64,000 nt of DNA from Hyphococcus luteus (GTDB lineage: Bacteria; Pseudomonadota; Alphaproteobacteria; Caulobacterales; Parvularculaceae). Shown here piece after piece: positions 19,796 to 27,945 of this stretch. The position numbers were made by a program, and so were the translations under genes. The notes below the pieces were generated by a model that did no database searches, was not told the DNA's origin, and saw only the letters and a list, made by a program, of their open reading frames with translations. Positions within the stretch are counted from its first letter, which is position 1; every line of letters begins with the position of its first letter. The DNA is taken from assembly GCF_002943565.1 (NCBI RefSeq), contig NZ_PJCH01000005.1, positions 1,054,001-1,118,000 on the forward strand. Reading direction: 5' to 3'.

Positions 19796-20458
19796 ATGCC
19801 TCACGATTGCCGCCTCTATCTCATGACGCCGCCGCAAATCGCCGATCTCGGGCGGTTTTGCGGCGAATTCGAAAGCGCGCTCGGCGCCGGCGACATCGCC
19901 TGCGTGCAGCTGCGGCTGAAAACGCTTGAAGGCGAGGCTGTGGGCGACGACGACGTGCTGGCGGCGGCCGAAGCGCTTTTGCCGATCGCGCAAAGACATG
20001 ACGCGGCTTTCCTCATCAATGACCGGCCCGACCTGGCGCTGAAATCCGGCGCCGACGGCGTTCATGTGGGACAAGGGGATGCGAGCTGCGAAAAGGCGCG
20101 CGCGGCGCTCGGCGACGACGCGACCGTGGGCGTCACCTGTCATAATTCGAAACATCTGGCGCTTCTCGCCGGCGAGGCGGGGGCGGACTATGTCGCCTTC
20201 GGCGCTTTTTATCCGACCAAGACGAAGGAAGCGCCGACCAAGGCCGAGCCTGCGCTGCTTGAATGGTGGGCTTTCGCGACGACCCTGCCGTCCGTGGCGA
20301 TCGGCGGGATCACGCCGGAAAATTGCGGGCCCCTGGTGCGCGCCGGCGCGGACTTTCTCGCCGTCTCAAATGCGGTTTGGGCGCATGAAGAAGGCCCCGC
20401 CGCGGCGGTCAAAGCCTTCGAAAAGGCGATCTCCGCCGCGCATTCAGGAAAAGTGTGA
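19796..20458 (+). CDS. thiE: Thiamine phosphate synthase
   Basis: Joins HMP-pyrophosphate and thiazole phosphate to give thiamine phosphate. TIM-barrel landmarks: VQLRLKTL, FLINDRPDLALKSGADGVHVGQGD, GADYVAFGAFYPTKTKEAP, and the phosphate loop AIGGITPENCGPLVRAGADFLAVSNAVW. 220 residues, typical. No TPP riboswitch is visible upstream, unlike thiC. One departure from the usual QLR(E/D)K is LRLK. Starts 40 bases after coq4, so it may be cotranscribed with it. Confidence 0.92.
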   Translation: MPHDCRLYLMTPPQIADLGRFCGEFESALGAGDIACVQLRLKTLEGEAVGDDDVLAAAEALLPIAQRHDAAFLINDRPDLALKSGADGVHVGQGDASCEKARAALGDDATVGVTCHNSKHLALLAGEAGADYVAFGAFYPTKTKEAPTKAEPALLEWWAFATTLPSVAIGGITPENCGPLVRAGADFLAVSNAVWAHEEGPAAAVKAFEKAISAAHSGKV

Positions 20459-20580
20459 GCGGTTTTCCGTTTAGAATGCGCGTAAAATAAGCGCTTGACC
20501 CCTTTTGGAACAGATCTTGCGTGACTTCCCGCCGGGCAAGGTGTGGAGGCGCGAGGCCGGGGAGGTTTCGCGCGCAAGAT

Positions 20581-20688
20581 ATGAAACCTCAATGGATCAT
20601 GGCGGGCTGCGCCGCGGCGATCATCCTGATCTGCTTTGCGGCGGCGTTTCTCGAAGGCGCGAATATCGCTTTCGACGCCGTTCAGTAA
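20581..20688 (+). CDS. Putative 35-residue single-helix membrane peptide
   Basis: An ATG-started frame of 36 codons reads MKPQWIMAG then a hydrophobic stretch (CAAAIILICFAAAF) and an acidic end (LEGANIAFDAVQ). GGGGAGG lies about 14 bases upstream, farther than usual. The composition is that of a small inner-membrane protein, and codon choice resembles its neighbours. No family recognised. It sits between thiE and the Sel1 gene; chance cannot be excluded. Confidence 0.45.
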   Translation: MKPQWIMAGCAAAIILICFAAAFLEGANIAFDAVQ

Positions 20689-20745
20689 CCCCGCTTAGCG
20701 GAGGGGCGCTAGGCTTGCCGGACGAAACCGCGTAAACCGGCGCCG

Positions 20746-21750
20746 ATGATCGCCCGTTTTGCGATAATTTTCTGCCTTGTCTTCGCCGCCGCTCCCGCCT
20801 TTGCGCAGGATGAGCGCGCGGGCGCGGCTTACGCTGCTCTTATGGACGGGCGTCATGAAGAGGCGTTCAGGGAAGCGCAAAAGCTTTCCGAAGCCGGGAA
20901 CGCCGACGGCGACGCCATTCTTGCTTACATTTACGAAAACGGGCTCGGGGTCGAGCGCGATCTTCAGCATGCGGTGGATCTTTATACGAAAGCCGCGCGC
21001 GCCGGGCAGCCGGACGCGCAGTTCGCGCTGGGCGAGCTCGCCATGTTCGCCGAAGGCGTCGAGCGCAATGCGGAAACGGCGGCGGGCTGGTACAAGCTCG
21101 CCGCGCGCCAGGGTCATGCCCGCGCAAAGTTGCGTCTCGGCGTCATGCACGCCGAAGGCGACGGCGTGGAAAAAGACAAGGCGCGCGCCATCGAACTCTT
21201 TCGCGAAGCGGCGGAGGCGGGCGAACCGGAAGCGGCGCGCAATCTCGCCATCGCCTATCTTTCCGGCGACGGCGTCGCGCGCGATTACCGGACCGCGGCG
21301 GACTGGTTCGAAAAGGCCGCCGACGCGGGCGATGCGGTGGCGAGCTACAATCTCGGGCTCTTGCTGCAGTCGGGTTCGCTCGGCCCCCCGGATATCGACA
21401 AGGCGGCGGCGCGCATGCGCGAGGCGGCCGAGGCCGGTTTCGCTCCGGCCATGGTCGGGCTCGGCCTTCTCATCCATGACGGCGCCGAGGCCGAGGGCGC
21501 GCCCGCCGACTGGTTCGAACGCGCGGCGAAGGCGGGCGACAGCCAAGGCATGTTCCTTTACGCCGTGGCGCTGGCGGAAGGCGACGGGCGCGACGTCGAC
21601 ATTGACGCCGCCATCGCTCAGCTCGACGCGCTGATCGCGTCGCCCGCGCCGGTGGACCCCGCCCTGATGCAGCAGGCGAAAGCCCTGCGCAAAGATCTCG
21701 AGCGCCGCAAAGGCGGCGGGCTTTTCGGCTTCGGCAGGAAAGAGAATTGA
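20746..21750 (+). CDS. Secreted Sel1-like repeat protein
   Basis: 334 residues: signal peptide MIARFAIIFCLVFAAAPAFAQ, then at least six Sel1/TPR-like repeats of about 36 residues, with recurring blocks such as GLGVERDLQHAVDLYTKAARAG, GDGVEKDKARAIELFREAAEAG and GDGVARDYRTAADWFEKAADAG. Such periplasmic or outer-membrane-associated repeats mediate protein contacts and are common in envelope maintenance and signalling; the partner is unknown. The last 25 residues are basic (RRKGGGLFGFGRKEN). ruvC follows 55 bases later. Confidence 0.9.
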   Translation: MIARFAIIFCLVFAAAPAFAQDERAGAAYAALMDGRHEEAFREAQKLSEAGNADGDAILAYIYENGLGVERDLQHAVDLYTKAARAGQPDAQFALGELAMFAEGVERNAETAAGWYKLAARQGHARAKLRLGVMHAEGDGVEKDKARAIELFREAAEAGEPEAARNLAIAYLSGDGVARDYRTAADWFEKAADAGDAVASYNLGLLLQSGSLGPPDIDKAAARMREAAEAGFAPAMVGLGLLIHDGAEAEGAPADWFERAAKAGDSQGMFLYAVALAEGDGRDVDIDAAIAQLDALIASPAPVDPALMQQAKALRKDLERRKGGGLFGFGRKEN

Positions 21751-21805
21751 GACTCTTGGGGAAAGAGCATTCCCCTTTTGTTCCGAACCCCGTTATGGTC
21801 CGGCT

Positions 21806-22306
21806 ATGAGCGCAGTGATTCGCATATTGGGCGTCGATCCGGGCTCGGCGGCCACCGGCTGGGGCGTCGTCGACATGGCCGGCGCGCGGCTTTCTTATGT
21901 GGCTTCCGGCGTCATTCGTCCCAAAAAGGGCGCGGCGCACGCCGAAAAGCTCAGCGTCATCTTCGAGGGCCTGCAAGCCGTCATCGCGGACTACGATCCG
22001 GGCGAGGCGGCGGTGGAGGAGACATTCGTCAACGCCTCGCCCCGCGACGCGCTGGTTCTGGGCCAGGCGCGCGGCGTCGCGCTCCTGGCGCCGGGGCAGG
22101 CGGGGCTTGCGGTCGCTGAATACGCCGCGAATTCGGTGAAGAAATCGGTGGTCGGCAAGGGCCATGCGGACAAGGCCCAGGTCGCGGCCATGGTGAAAGT
22201 GCTGTTGCCGAAATGCGGGGAGCTGGCGAGCGACGAGGCGGACGCGCTCGCGGTCGCGATCTGTCACGCGCATCATTATGGCATGCGAAAATTGGAGGCG
22301 TCTTAA
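21806..22306 (+). CDS. ruvC: Crossover junction endodeoxyribonuclease RuvC
   Basis: Resolves Holliday junctions in the RuvABC resolvasome. The first catalytic aspartate is in RILGVDPGSAATGWG; acidic partners follow in AAVEETFVNASPRDAL and in SDEADALAVAICHAHH. 166 residues, normal. The stop abuts the ruvA start with no gap, so they are coupled. Confidence 0.97.
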   Translation: MSAVIRILGVDPGSAATGWGVVDMAGARLSYVASGVIRPKKGAAHAEKLSVIFEGLQAVIADYDPGEAAVEETFVNASPRDALVLGQARGVALLAPGQAGLAVAEYAANSVKKSVVGKGHADKAQVAAMVKVLLPKCGELASDEADALAVAICHAHHYGMRKLEAS

Positions 22307-22939
22307 ATGATCGGCAGGCTGAAGGGTTTGGTCGTCACGGTCACGGAAGAGACGGCGCTGATCGACGTCAATGGCGTCGGCTACGAGATTTACGCGAGCC
22401 CGCGCGTTTTGCAGAATTTGGCGCCGGGCGAGGAGAAGGTTGTCTCCATCGAAACCCTGGTGCGCGAGGACATGATCCGGCTCTACGGTTTTCCGTCGGA
22501 GAATGAGCGTCAGGCGTTCCGGCTGTTGCAGAGCGTGCAAGGCGTCGGCGCGCGCCATGCGCTCGCCGTGTTGCAGGTCCTGGCGCCGTCTGAGCTATAC
22601 GACGCGGTGACGGCGGAAGACGTGACCGCGGTCGCCCGCGCCCACGGCGTCGGCAAGAAACTCGCCCAGCGCATCGTCACCGAATTGCAGTCGAAGGCGG
22701 GCGCGCTCGCCGGCGCGACCGGCGAGGTCTATTCCCTCGCGGCGCGTAAAAAGGCGGCGGAGGCCGCGCCGTCCGATCCCGTTCTGGCGGCGAAAGCCGA
22801 CGCGGTCTCGGCGCTCGCCAATCTCGGCTATGACGGCGTCGAGGCGCGCAAAGCCGTCGCCCGCGCGGCGGAAAGCATGGACAGTCCCGGCGTCGAAGCG
22901 CTGATCAAGGCGGCGCTCAAAGAACTGGCCGCGGCGTGA
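22307..22939 (+). CDS. ruvA: Holliday junction branch migration protein RuvA
   Basis: Tetrameric junction-binding protein. N-terminal OB domain (MIGRLKGLVVTVTEETALIDVNGVGY), helix-hairpin-helix pair (LLQSVQGVGARHALAVL and AHGVGKKLAQRIVTEL), then a linker and the RuvB-contacting domain III (AVSALANLGYDGVEARKAV). 210 residues, complete. Separated from ruvB by a 185-base gap filled with a palindromic repeat. Confidence 0.97.
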   Translation: MIGRLKGLVVTVTEETALIDVNGVGYEIYASPRVLQNLAPGEEKVVSIETLVREDMIRLYGFPSENERQAFRLLQSVQGVGARHALAVLQVLAPSELYDAVTAEDVTAVARAHGVGKKLAQRIVTELQSKAGALAGATGEVYSLAARKKAAEAAPSDPVLAAKADAVSALANLGYDGVEARKAVARAAESMDSPGVEALIKAALKELAAA

Positions 22940-22967
22940 GGATTGGGCCGGAAAATATAAACAAGTT

Positions 22968-23094
22968 CCCTCTCCCCATCGGGGAGAGGGGTAGGGTGAG
23001 GGGGAAGAGATGGTGAAATTGGAAAACAACGGCGACATCTCTTCCCCCTCGCCCGAAATCAAAGATTTCGACCTCTCCCCGAGGGGGAGAGATA
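22968..23094. repeat. Palindromic intergenic repeat between ruvA and ruvB
   Basis: Nested inverted repeats. CCCTCTCCCC-ATC-GGGGAGAGGG forms one hairpin. The 15-base arm 22998-23012 pairs with 23036-23050. GAAATC-AAA-GATTTC and CCTCTCCCCGAGGGGGAGAG form two more. Related CCCCTCC/GGGGGA-type elements lie at 63561-63893. It probably makes RNA hairpins inside the ruv transcript. Confidence 0.8.
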
Positions 23095-23124
23095 ATGATT
23101 CGGCGCTAACCGGCAGCGAAAATA

Positions 23125-24159
23125 ATGGCTGAACCCGCTTACGATAATGACCGGCTGATCGACGGCGAGCGCAAAGGCGAAGACGCCGATGCGGCGCTGC
23201 GCCCCAAGAAGCTCGACGATTTTGTGGGCCAGCCGAGCGCCAAGGATAACTTACGCGTTTTCGTGCAAGCGGCCCGTGCGCGCGCCGAAGCGCTCGACCA
23301 TGTTCTCTTTCACGGGCCGCCGGGTCTCGGCAAGACGACGCTGGCGCAGATCGTCGCCAATGAACTCGAAGTGAATTTCCGCGCCACCTCGGGCCCGGCG
23401 ATCACCAAGCCCGGCGATCTCGCCGCGCTCCTCACCAACTTGGAAGCTGGCGACGTGCTCTTCATCGACGAGATTCACCGCCTCTCGCCCGCGGTCGAGG
23501 AAGTGCTTTATCCGGCGATGGAAGACTTCGCCCTCGATCTCATCATCGGCGAGGGGCCCGCGGCGCGCTCGGTCCGCATCGAGTTGCCGCGCTTCACCCT
23601 GATCGGCGCGACGACGCGCTCAGGGCTCCTCGCCAAGCCTTTGCTCGACCGGTTCGGAATCCCTGTGCGCCTCGATTTCTATTCGGAAAAAGACCTCGCT
23701 CATATCGTCTCGCGCGGGGCGTCTCTGTTGAACGCGGAAATGTCCGCCGACGGCGCCGGGGAAATTGCAAGACGCGCGCGAGGCACGCCCCGCGTCGCCG
23801 GGCGCCTCCTGCGCCGGGTGCGCGATGTGGCGACGGTCGAAGGCGCCGGCGTGATTGACGCCATTGTCGCCGACAAGGCCTTGAAACGCCTCGAGATCGA
23901 CAAGCTCGGCCTCGACCCGCTCGACCGTCGCTATCTTCGTCTGATTGCGGAGCATTTCGGCGGCGGCCCGGTGGGCGTCGAGACCATCGCGGCGGCCTTG
24001 GCGGAAGCGCGCGACGCCGTCGAGGATGTGGTCGAACCCTTCCTGTTGCAGCAGGGCCTTATCCAGCGCACCCCGCGCGGGCGCGTTCTCTCCGTCAGCG
24101 CCTGGACGCATCTCGGGCTCCCTGCGCCGAAGGAGTCTTCTTCCAGCCTGTTCGACTAA
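23125..24159 (+). CDS. ruvB: Holliday junction branch migration ATPase RuvB
   Basis: Hexameric AAA+ motor of the RuvAB complex. [12 protein letters not shown] starts the AAA+ domain. Walker A is [12 protein letters not shown] near residue 62; Walker B/sensor are [11 protein letters not shown] and [11 protein letters not shown]. The C-terminal winged helix ends with [13 protein letters not shown]. 344 residues, complete. Confidence 0.98.
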   Translation: MAEPAYDNDRLIDGERKGEDADAALRPKKLDDFVGQPSAKDNLRVFVQAARARAEALDHVLFHGPPGLGKTTLAQIVANELEVNFRATSGPAITKPGDLAALLTNLEAGDVLFIDEIHRLSPAVEEVLYPAMEDFALDLIIGEGPAARSVRIELPRFTLIGATTRSGLLAKPLLDRFGIPVRLDFYSEKDLAHIVSRGASLLNAEMSADGAGEIARRARGTPRVAGRLLRRVRDVATVEGAGVIDAIVADKALKRLEIDKLGLDPLDRRYLRLIAEHFGGGPVGVETIAAALAEARDAVEDVVEPFLLQQGLIQRTPRGRVLSVSAWTHLGLPAPKESSSSLFD

Positions 24160-24160
24160 T

Positions 24161-24281
24161 CCCGCTCATCCCCGCCCTTCAGCCTGAGGAGCAAGAAATC
24201 CTTCGTCCTTCGGGACGTTCGCTGCGCGAACCCTCAGGATGAAGGATTTCTTGCGTCTCGAAGGACGCCGGGATGAGCGGG
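24161..24281. repeat. Palindromic intergenic repeat after ruvB (copy 1)
   Basis: Outer arms CCCGCTCATCCC (24161-24172) and GGGATGAGCGGG (24270-24281) enclose a core (24176-24265) made of CCTGAGGAGCAAGAAATCC paired with GGATTTCTTGCG-type sequence around TTCG and a central TTCGCTGCGCGAA hairpin. The core is nearly the same as the element at 25356-25447, differing mainly in the central loop. It could also terminate the ruv transcript. Confidence 0.85.
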
Positions 24282-24366
24282 GGGGCGGGAAGTTGATTAA
24301 GTTTGGTCATCATCTGGTGACCATTGCGCCGTACCCTGACGGGGCCATCAGGGGAGGCGCAAACAC

Positions 24367-24882
24367 ATGGGCGGATCGGTTTTTCTGACCCTTTTTTTCG
24401 GGCTGTTTCTGGCGGTCGGCGTCGGCATTCTGGGCTTCGGCCTGCATTCGCTGCACATGTCGCAGCAGGCCGAGCACTGGCCGACGACGCCGGGGACCAT
24501 CACCGCGTCGGACTTCAAGGTGAATTCCGACAGCGACGGCGACACCTATCAGGCGAAAGTCGAGTACACTTATAATGCCGACAGCTATGAACGCACGGGC
24601 GAGAAAATCGTTTTCGGCTATGCGGCCTCGTCGAGCCGCGGTTTTCATCAAGACATTCACGACGCGCTGCCCGTGGGGAGCCAGGTCGCGGTGCGCTACA
24701 ACCCGGCCAATCCCGACCAGGCCGTCCTCTCCTTCGGGGTCAACCAGTCGATCAAGTTTTTGATGATCTTCGGCGCCGTCTGGACAATGTTCACGCTCGG
24801 CATGGTCGCCATGGTCTGGCTCAGCGGCCAGGGCGCAACCACCCTTCTTGACAATATGCTGATCTATTCCACCGGACGCTGA
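24367..24882 (+). CDS. DUF3592 domain membrane protein
   Basis: 171 residues with a membrane helix at each end (about 4-27 and 128-152) enclosing a DUF3592-type extracytoplasmic β domain: WPTTPGTITASDFKV, YQAKVEYTYNADSYERTG, VRYNPANPDQAVL. Function unknown for the family. Single gene between two copies of a palindromic repeat (24161-24281 and 25356-25447), on the same strand as the neighbours. Confidence 0.85.
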   Translation: MGGSVFLTLFFGLFLAVGVGILGFGLHSLHMSQQAEHWPTTPGTITASDFKVNSDSDGDTYQAKVEYTYNADSYERTGEKIVFGYAASSSRGFHQDIHDALPVGSQVAVRYNPANPDQAVLSFGVNQSIKFLMIFGAVWTMFTLGMVAMVWLSGQGATTLLDNMLIYSTGR

Positions 24883-24941
24883 TGCGCCGGTCCTGAAAGG
24901 ATGTCTTGCCTTGCGGGGGCGGGCGCCAGCATGATCGGCCC

Positions 24942-25367
24942 ATGAGCGACAAGGTCTTCACCCTGCCGATCCGCATCTATTACGAGGACACGGATTTCTC
25001 CGGCGTCGTCTATCATGCTGCCTATCTCAAATTCTTCGAGCGCGGGCGCACGGAGGCTTTGCGCGAATGCGGCGTTCATCATTCCGAGCTTTTGGCGCGC
25101 GAAGAGCCGCTCGCCTTCGCCGTAAAGAAGATGACCACCGAATGGCTCGTCCCGGCGAAGATCGACGATATGCTTGAGGTCCGCACCCGGTTCGTCTCGG
25201 CCAAGGGCGCGCGCATGATCCTGGCGCAGGAAATCTGGCGGGAGGAAACCCTCCTGGCGCGCGCGGAGGTTGAAGCGGCGTGCATGTCCCTTGAGGGCAA
25301 GCCCCGGCGCCTGCCCGCGGATATAGCGACCAACTTGACCCAGAAGGGTGCGAAGCCTTCATCCTGA
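24942..25367 (+). CDS. ybgC: Tol-Pal system-associated acyl-CoA thioesterase YbgC
   Basis: Hot-dog fold thioesterase usually encoded ahead of tolQ. The family signature IRIYYEDTDFSGVVYHAAYLKFFERGR includes the catalytic Asp in YEDTD. 141 residues; ATG 24942 chosen because MSDKVFTLPIRIYYEDT is the usual start. The last codons and stop (KPSS-stop) fall inside the palindromic repeat beginning at 25356, so the C-terminus appears shaped by the repeat. The 420-base gap to tolQ means a separate tolQ promoter is likely. Confidence 0.93.
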   Translation: MSDKVFTLPIRIYYEDTDFSGVVYHAAYLKFFERGRTEALRECGVHHSELLAREEPLAFAVKKMTTEWLVPAKIDDMLEVRTRFVSAKGARMILAQEIWREETLLARAEVEAACMSLEGKPRRLPADIATNLTQKGAKPSS

Positions 25368-25447
25368 GGAGCAAAAATCCTTCGTCCTTCGTGACGCGCG
25401 CCTTTCAGGCGCGCCCTCAGGATGAAGGATTTTTGCGTCTCGAAGGG
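25356..25447. repeat. Palindromic intergenic repeat at the end of ybgC (copy 2)
   Basis: Near-identical to the core of 24176-24265: CATCCTGAGGAGCAAAAATC, the TTCGTCCTTCG segment and CCTCAGGATGAAGGATTTTTG recur. The central hairpin differs (GCGCGCC-TTTCA-GGCGCGC here). The arms AGCAAAAATCC and GGATTTTTGC pair. Confidence 0.85.
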
Positions 25448-25632
25448 CATTAACCGTCATTAAACTTTGGAAATCGCCGTCTTGCGGGCGTTCGCCGGCC
25501 CTGCAATCGCCCAAATTCCGGCCATAAGGGGATTAAATGTAAAGGCGTTCGATGTTAACCATGGCCTGGGCGTTTTGAAGGAAAGCTGCGTTTGCCGGTT
25601 TTCCGTCTCAAAACGCCCAAATGTTGAATATA

Positions 25633-25657
25633 GAGCATCCTGAATGTCAGGATGCTC
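25633..25657. other. Perfect 11-bp hairpin upstream of tolQ
   Basis: GAGCATCCTGA, loop ATG, TCAGGATGCTC. It lies in the 420-base gap before tolQ (25368-25787), about 130 bases before the start codon. No T-run follows, so it is either an operator or a 5' UTR structure. The rest of the gap outside the repeat at 25356-25447 shows no gene. Confidence 0.6.
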
Positions 25658-25787
25658 GAGGCCCGGCGCGGGGCGAACGCGTAAGAGGGCGGTTTGCGCC
25701 GATTTCCCGGGACTTAATGGGGAAAGCGGCGGAGAATTCTGTATGTCCCGCTCAGTGAAGCGGGCGGCTTGAGGGATAAGGTAAGCA

Positions 25788-26504
25788 ATGGAAACAGAAG
25801 TCGTAAGCGCTGCAGCCGGAGTAGGGGGCGATTTCAGCCTCTGGAGCCTGTTCCTGCGCGCGGACCCGGTGGTGAAAACGGTGATGGGCATTCTCGTCAT
25901 CGCCTCGGTCTGGTCATGGGCGGTGATCTTCAACAAGTCGATCACCTTCAGCCGCATCAAGTCGAAATCGAACAAGTTCGAAGACCAGTTCTGGTCCGGC
26001 AAGCCGCTCGACGAGCTTTACCGCAAGATCCGCGACAAGCAGGATCATCCCATGGCGCGGGTCTTCGCCGCCGCCATGGAGGAATGGGGCCAGACGAAAT
26101 CGACCGGCCGCACCGACAGTCTCGTCGTCGGCGCGCGCGATCGGCTCGACAAGATTTTGAACGTTTCCGTTTCGCGCGAACTGGAAAAGGCGGAAAAGGA
26201 TCTCGGCGTTCTCGCCACGGTCGGCTCGGCGGCGCCGTTTGTCGGCCTGCTCGGCACGGTCTGGGGCATCATGAACGCTTTTCAGGCGATCGCGCTCACC
26301 AAAGACACGAACCTCGCCGTCGTCGCGCCCGGCATCGCCGAGGCGCTGTTCGCCACGGCGCTTGGCCTTCTCGCCGCGATCCCGGCGGTGGTGGGTTACA
26401 ACCGGTATTCCGCAGCCCTCAATTCCTTCGCCGTGCGCCTGCAAGGCTTCGCCGACGAATTCTCCACGATCCTGTCGCGCCAGCTTGACGAGAGGGCGCG
26501 CTGA
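25788..26504 (+). CDS. tolQ: Tol-Pal system protein TolQ
   Basis: Proton-channel subunit of the TolQRA motor that energises outer-membrane constriction. 238 residues with three membrane helices: about 32-52 ([20 protein letters not shown]), 145-170 and 180-205. The conserved cytoplasmic/TM segment [20 protein letters not shown] and the downstream [24 protein letters not shown] are TolQ/ExbB signatures. Its stop overlaps the tolR start by one base (TGATG). Confidence 0.96.
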   Translation: METEVVSAAAGVGGDFSLWSLFLRADPVVKTVMGILVIASVWSWAVIFNKSITFSRIKSKSNKFEDQFWSGKPLDELYRKIRDKQDHPMARVFAAAMEEWGQTKSTGRTDSLVVGARDRLDKILNVSVSRELEKAEKDLGVLATVGSAAPFVGLLGTVWGIMNAFQAIALTKDTNLAVVAPGIAEALFATALGLLAAIPAVVGYNRYSAALNSFAVRLQGFADEFSTILSRQLDERAR

Positions 26505-26938
26505 TGGCCGTCAATCTCAACACCGGCGGCGGGCGCCATCGCCCCGGCCATACAAAGCCCATGGCGGAAATCAATGTGACGCCGCTTGTCGACGTCATGC
26601 TCGTGCTGCTTATCGTTTTCATGGTCGCCGCGCCCTTGCTGACTGTCGGCGTCGCCGTCGATCTTCCCGAAACGTCGGCCAACCCGATCCAGGACCAGGG
26701 CGAGCCCCTGACGGTGACCATCTCCGCCGACGGCGTGATCTATGTGCAGGAAACGCCGGTGGAATACGAAAACCTCGTCGCGCATCTCGAGGCGGTGGCG
26801 ACGGCCGGCTACGACCAGCGCATTTTCATTCGCGGCGACCAGAACCGCGCCTATGGCGATATTGTCCGCGTCATGGGCCGCATCAACGCCGCGGGGTTCC
26901 GCCGCATCGGTCTCGTAACCGATCCGGAAATGGAATAA
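26504..26938 (+). CDS. tolR: Tol-Pal system protein TolR
   Basis: ExbD/TolR family, one N-terminal membrane helix and a periplasmic domain. The proton-path aspartate is in INVTPLVDVMLVLLIVFMV near residue 30. Periplasmic part includes YVQETPVEYENLVAHL and IFIRGDQNRAYGDIVRVM. 144 residues, complete. Coupled to tolQ. Confidence 0.96.
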   Translation: MAVNLNTGGGRHRPGHTKPMAEINVTPLVDVMLVLLIVFMVAAPLLTVGVAVDLPETSANPIQDQGEPLTVTISADGVIYVQETPVEYENLVAHLEAVATAGYDQRIFIRGDQNRAYGDIVRVMGRINAAGFRRIGLVTDPEME

Positions 26939-26976
26939 CGCATACGGACGTTTTGTAATCAGGGCCCGTAAGGTTC

Positions 26977-27846
26977 ATGCGTTTTGGCCTCTTCGCATCG
27001 GTGCTGTTTCACCTCGCCATTATTTTTGGCGGGCTTGTCTGGCTGCCGTCCTTGCGCAAGCTGCCCGATGTGGCGCCGGAGCCTTACATTCCCCTCGAGC
27101 TTATCGAGGAGGCTGAGCTCGATCTCAAAACCAGCGTGCCGGCCGCCGCGCCCGAACCCGTCGAGGAAGAAGAGCCGGAACCGGATCTGCCCGAACCTGT
27201 TGAGGAAGACGAGCCGGCCCCGGCGGAGGAGGCTTCCGAGCCGGTCTCCGAACCGGAACCTGAGCCGGAGCCGGTCGCAGAGGAGCCGGAGCCCGAACCC
27301 GAGCCGGTAAAGCCTGAGCCGGAGCCTAAACCCGAGCCGCCTAAGGAAACGCCGAGCGTGAAGCCGGAGCCCAAAAACGACGAGCTTGATCTCGACGCCC
27401 TGTCGAAACTGATCGACAAGGAGCGCGAGACCGAGCAGGCGCAGCAATCGCGCGAAGCGCCCTCGCAGACGACGGAACAGGCGGACAAGGCGCGCCCGGC
27501 CATCGGCGCCGGCGACCGTCTCACCGCCAGCGACGAAGCCAAGCTGAAAGCGGCCATGGCCGGGTGCTGGAATGCGAGCGCGATCATCGGCGCGCCGGAG
27601 CCCGAAAGGCTTCTCGTCGTCATCGATTTTGAATTGAACCGCGACGGCACGCTCTCCTCGCCTCCGAGGGTGGTGAACGAGCTGCAAATCAATCTATCGG
27701 GAAATCGCTTCTGGCGGGTGGCGCAGCGCGAGGCGGTGAGCGCGGTGGTCAAATGCGCGCCTTATGATTTTCTGCCGCCGGAGCGTTACGAGACGTGGAA
27801 GGAATTCCGCTTTAATTTCAGTCCATCCGACATGGTTGGGCGCTGA
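26977..27846 (+). CDS. tolA: TolA-like protein with proline-glutamate-rich linker
   Basis: Links the inner-membrane TolQR motor to Pal and TolB. One N-terminal helix (RFGLFASVLFHLAIIFGGLVW) is followed by a roughly 90-residue Pro/Glu repeat (EPEPEP type) instead of the long helical domain of E. coli TolA, then a Lys/Gln-rich part and a C-terminal domain (AAMAGCWNASAIIGAPEPERLLVVIDFELNRDG). 289 residues. Position between tolR and tolB decides the name; the sequence alone resembles TonB as much. Confidence 0.88.
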   Translation: MRFGLFASVLFHLAIIFGGLVWLPSLRKLPDVAPEPYIPLELIEEAELDLKTSVPAAAPEPVEEEEPEPDLPEPVEEDEPAPAEEASEPVSEPEPEPEPVAEEPEPEPEPVKPEPEPKPEPPKETPSVKPEPKNDELDLDALSKLIDKERETEQAQQSREAPSQTTEQADKARPAIGAGDRLTASDEAKLKAAMAGCWNASAIIGAPEPERLLVVIDFELNRDGTLSSPPRVVNELQINLSGNRFWRVAQREAVSAVVKCAPYDFLPPERYETWKEFRFNFSPSDMVGR

Positions 27847-27945
27847 CGCGCATGCCGGAAACGTGTAAAGCGGGTTTTCGTCGAAATGCGCGTTGAACAA
27901 AATTTGGGCGAACAGTTTTCAGGGGGCCTGAAAGAGAGCAGCGAT

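Noticed and set aside
25450-25465. TTAA-N6-TTAA like a CtrA site before tolQ
   Set aside because: The spacing is 6, not 7, and the position is far from tolQ; AT-rich chance match is likely.
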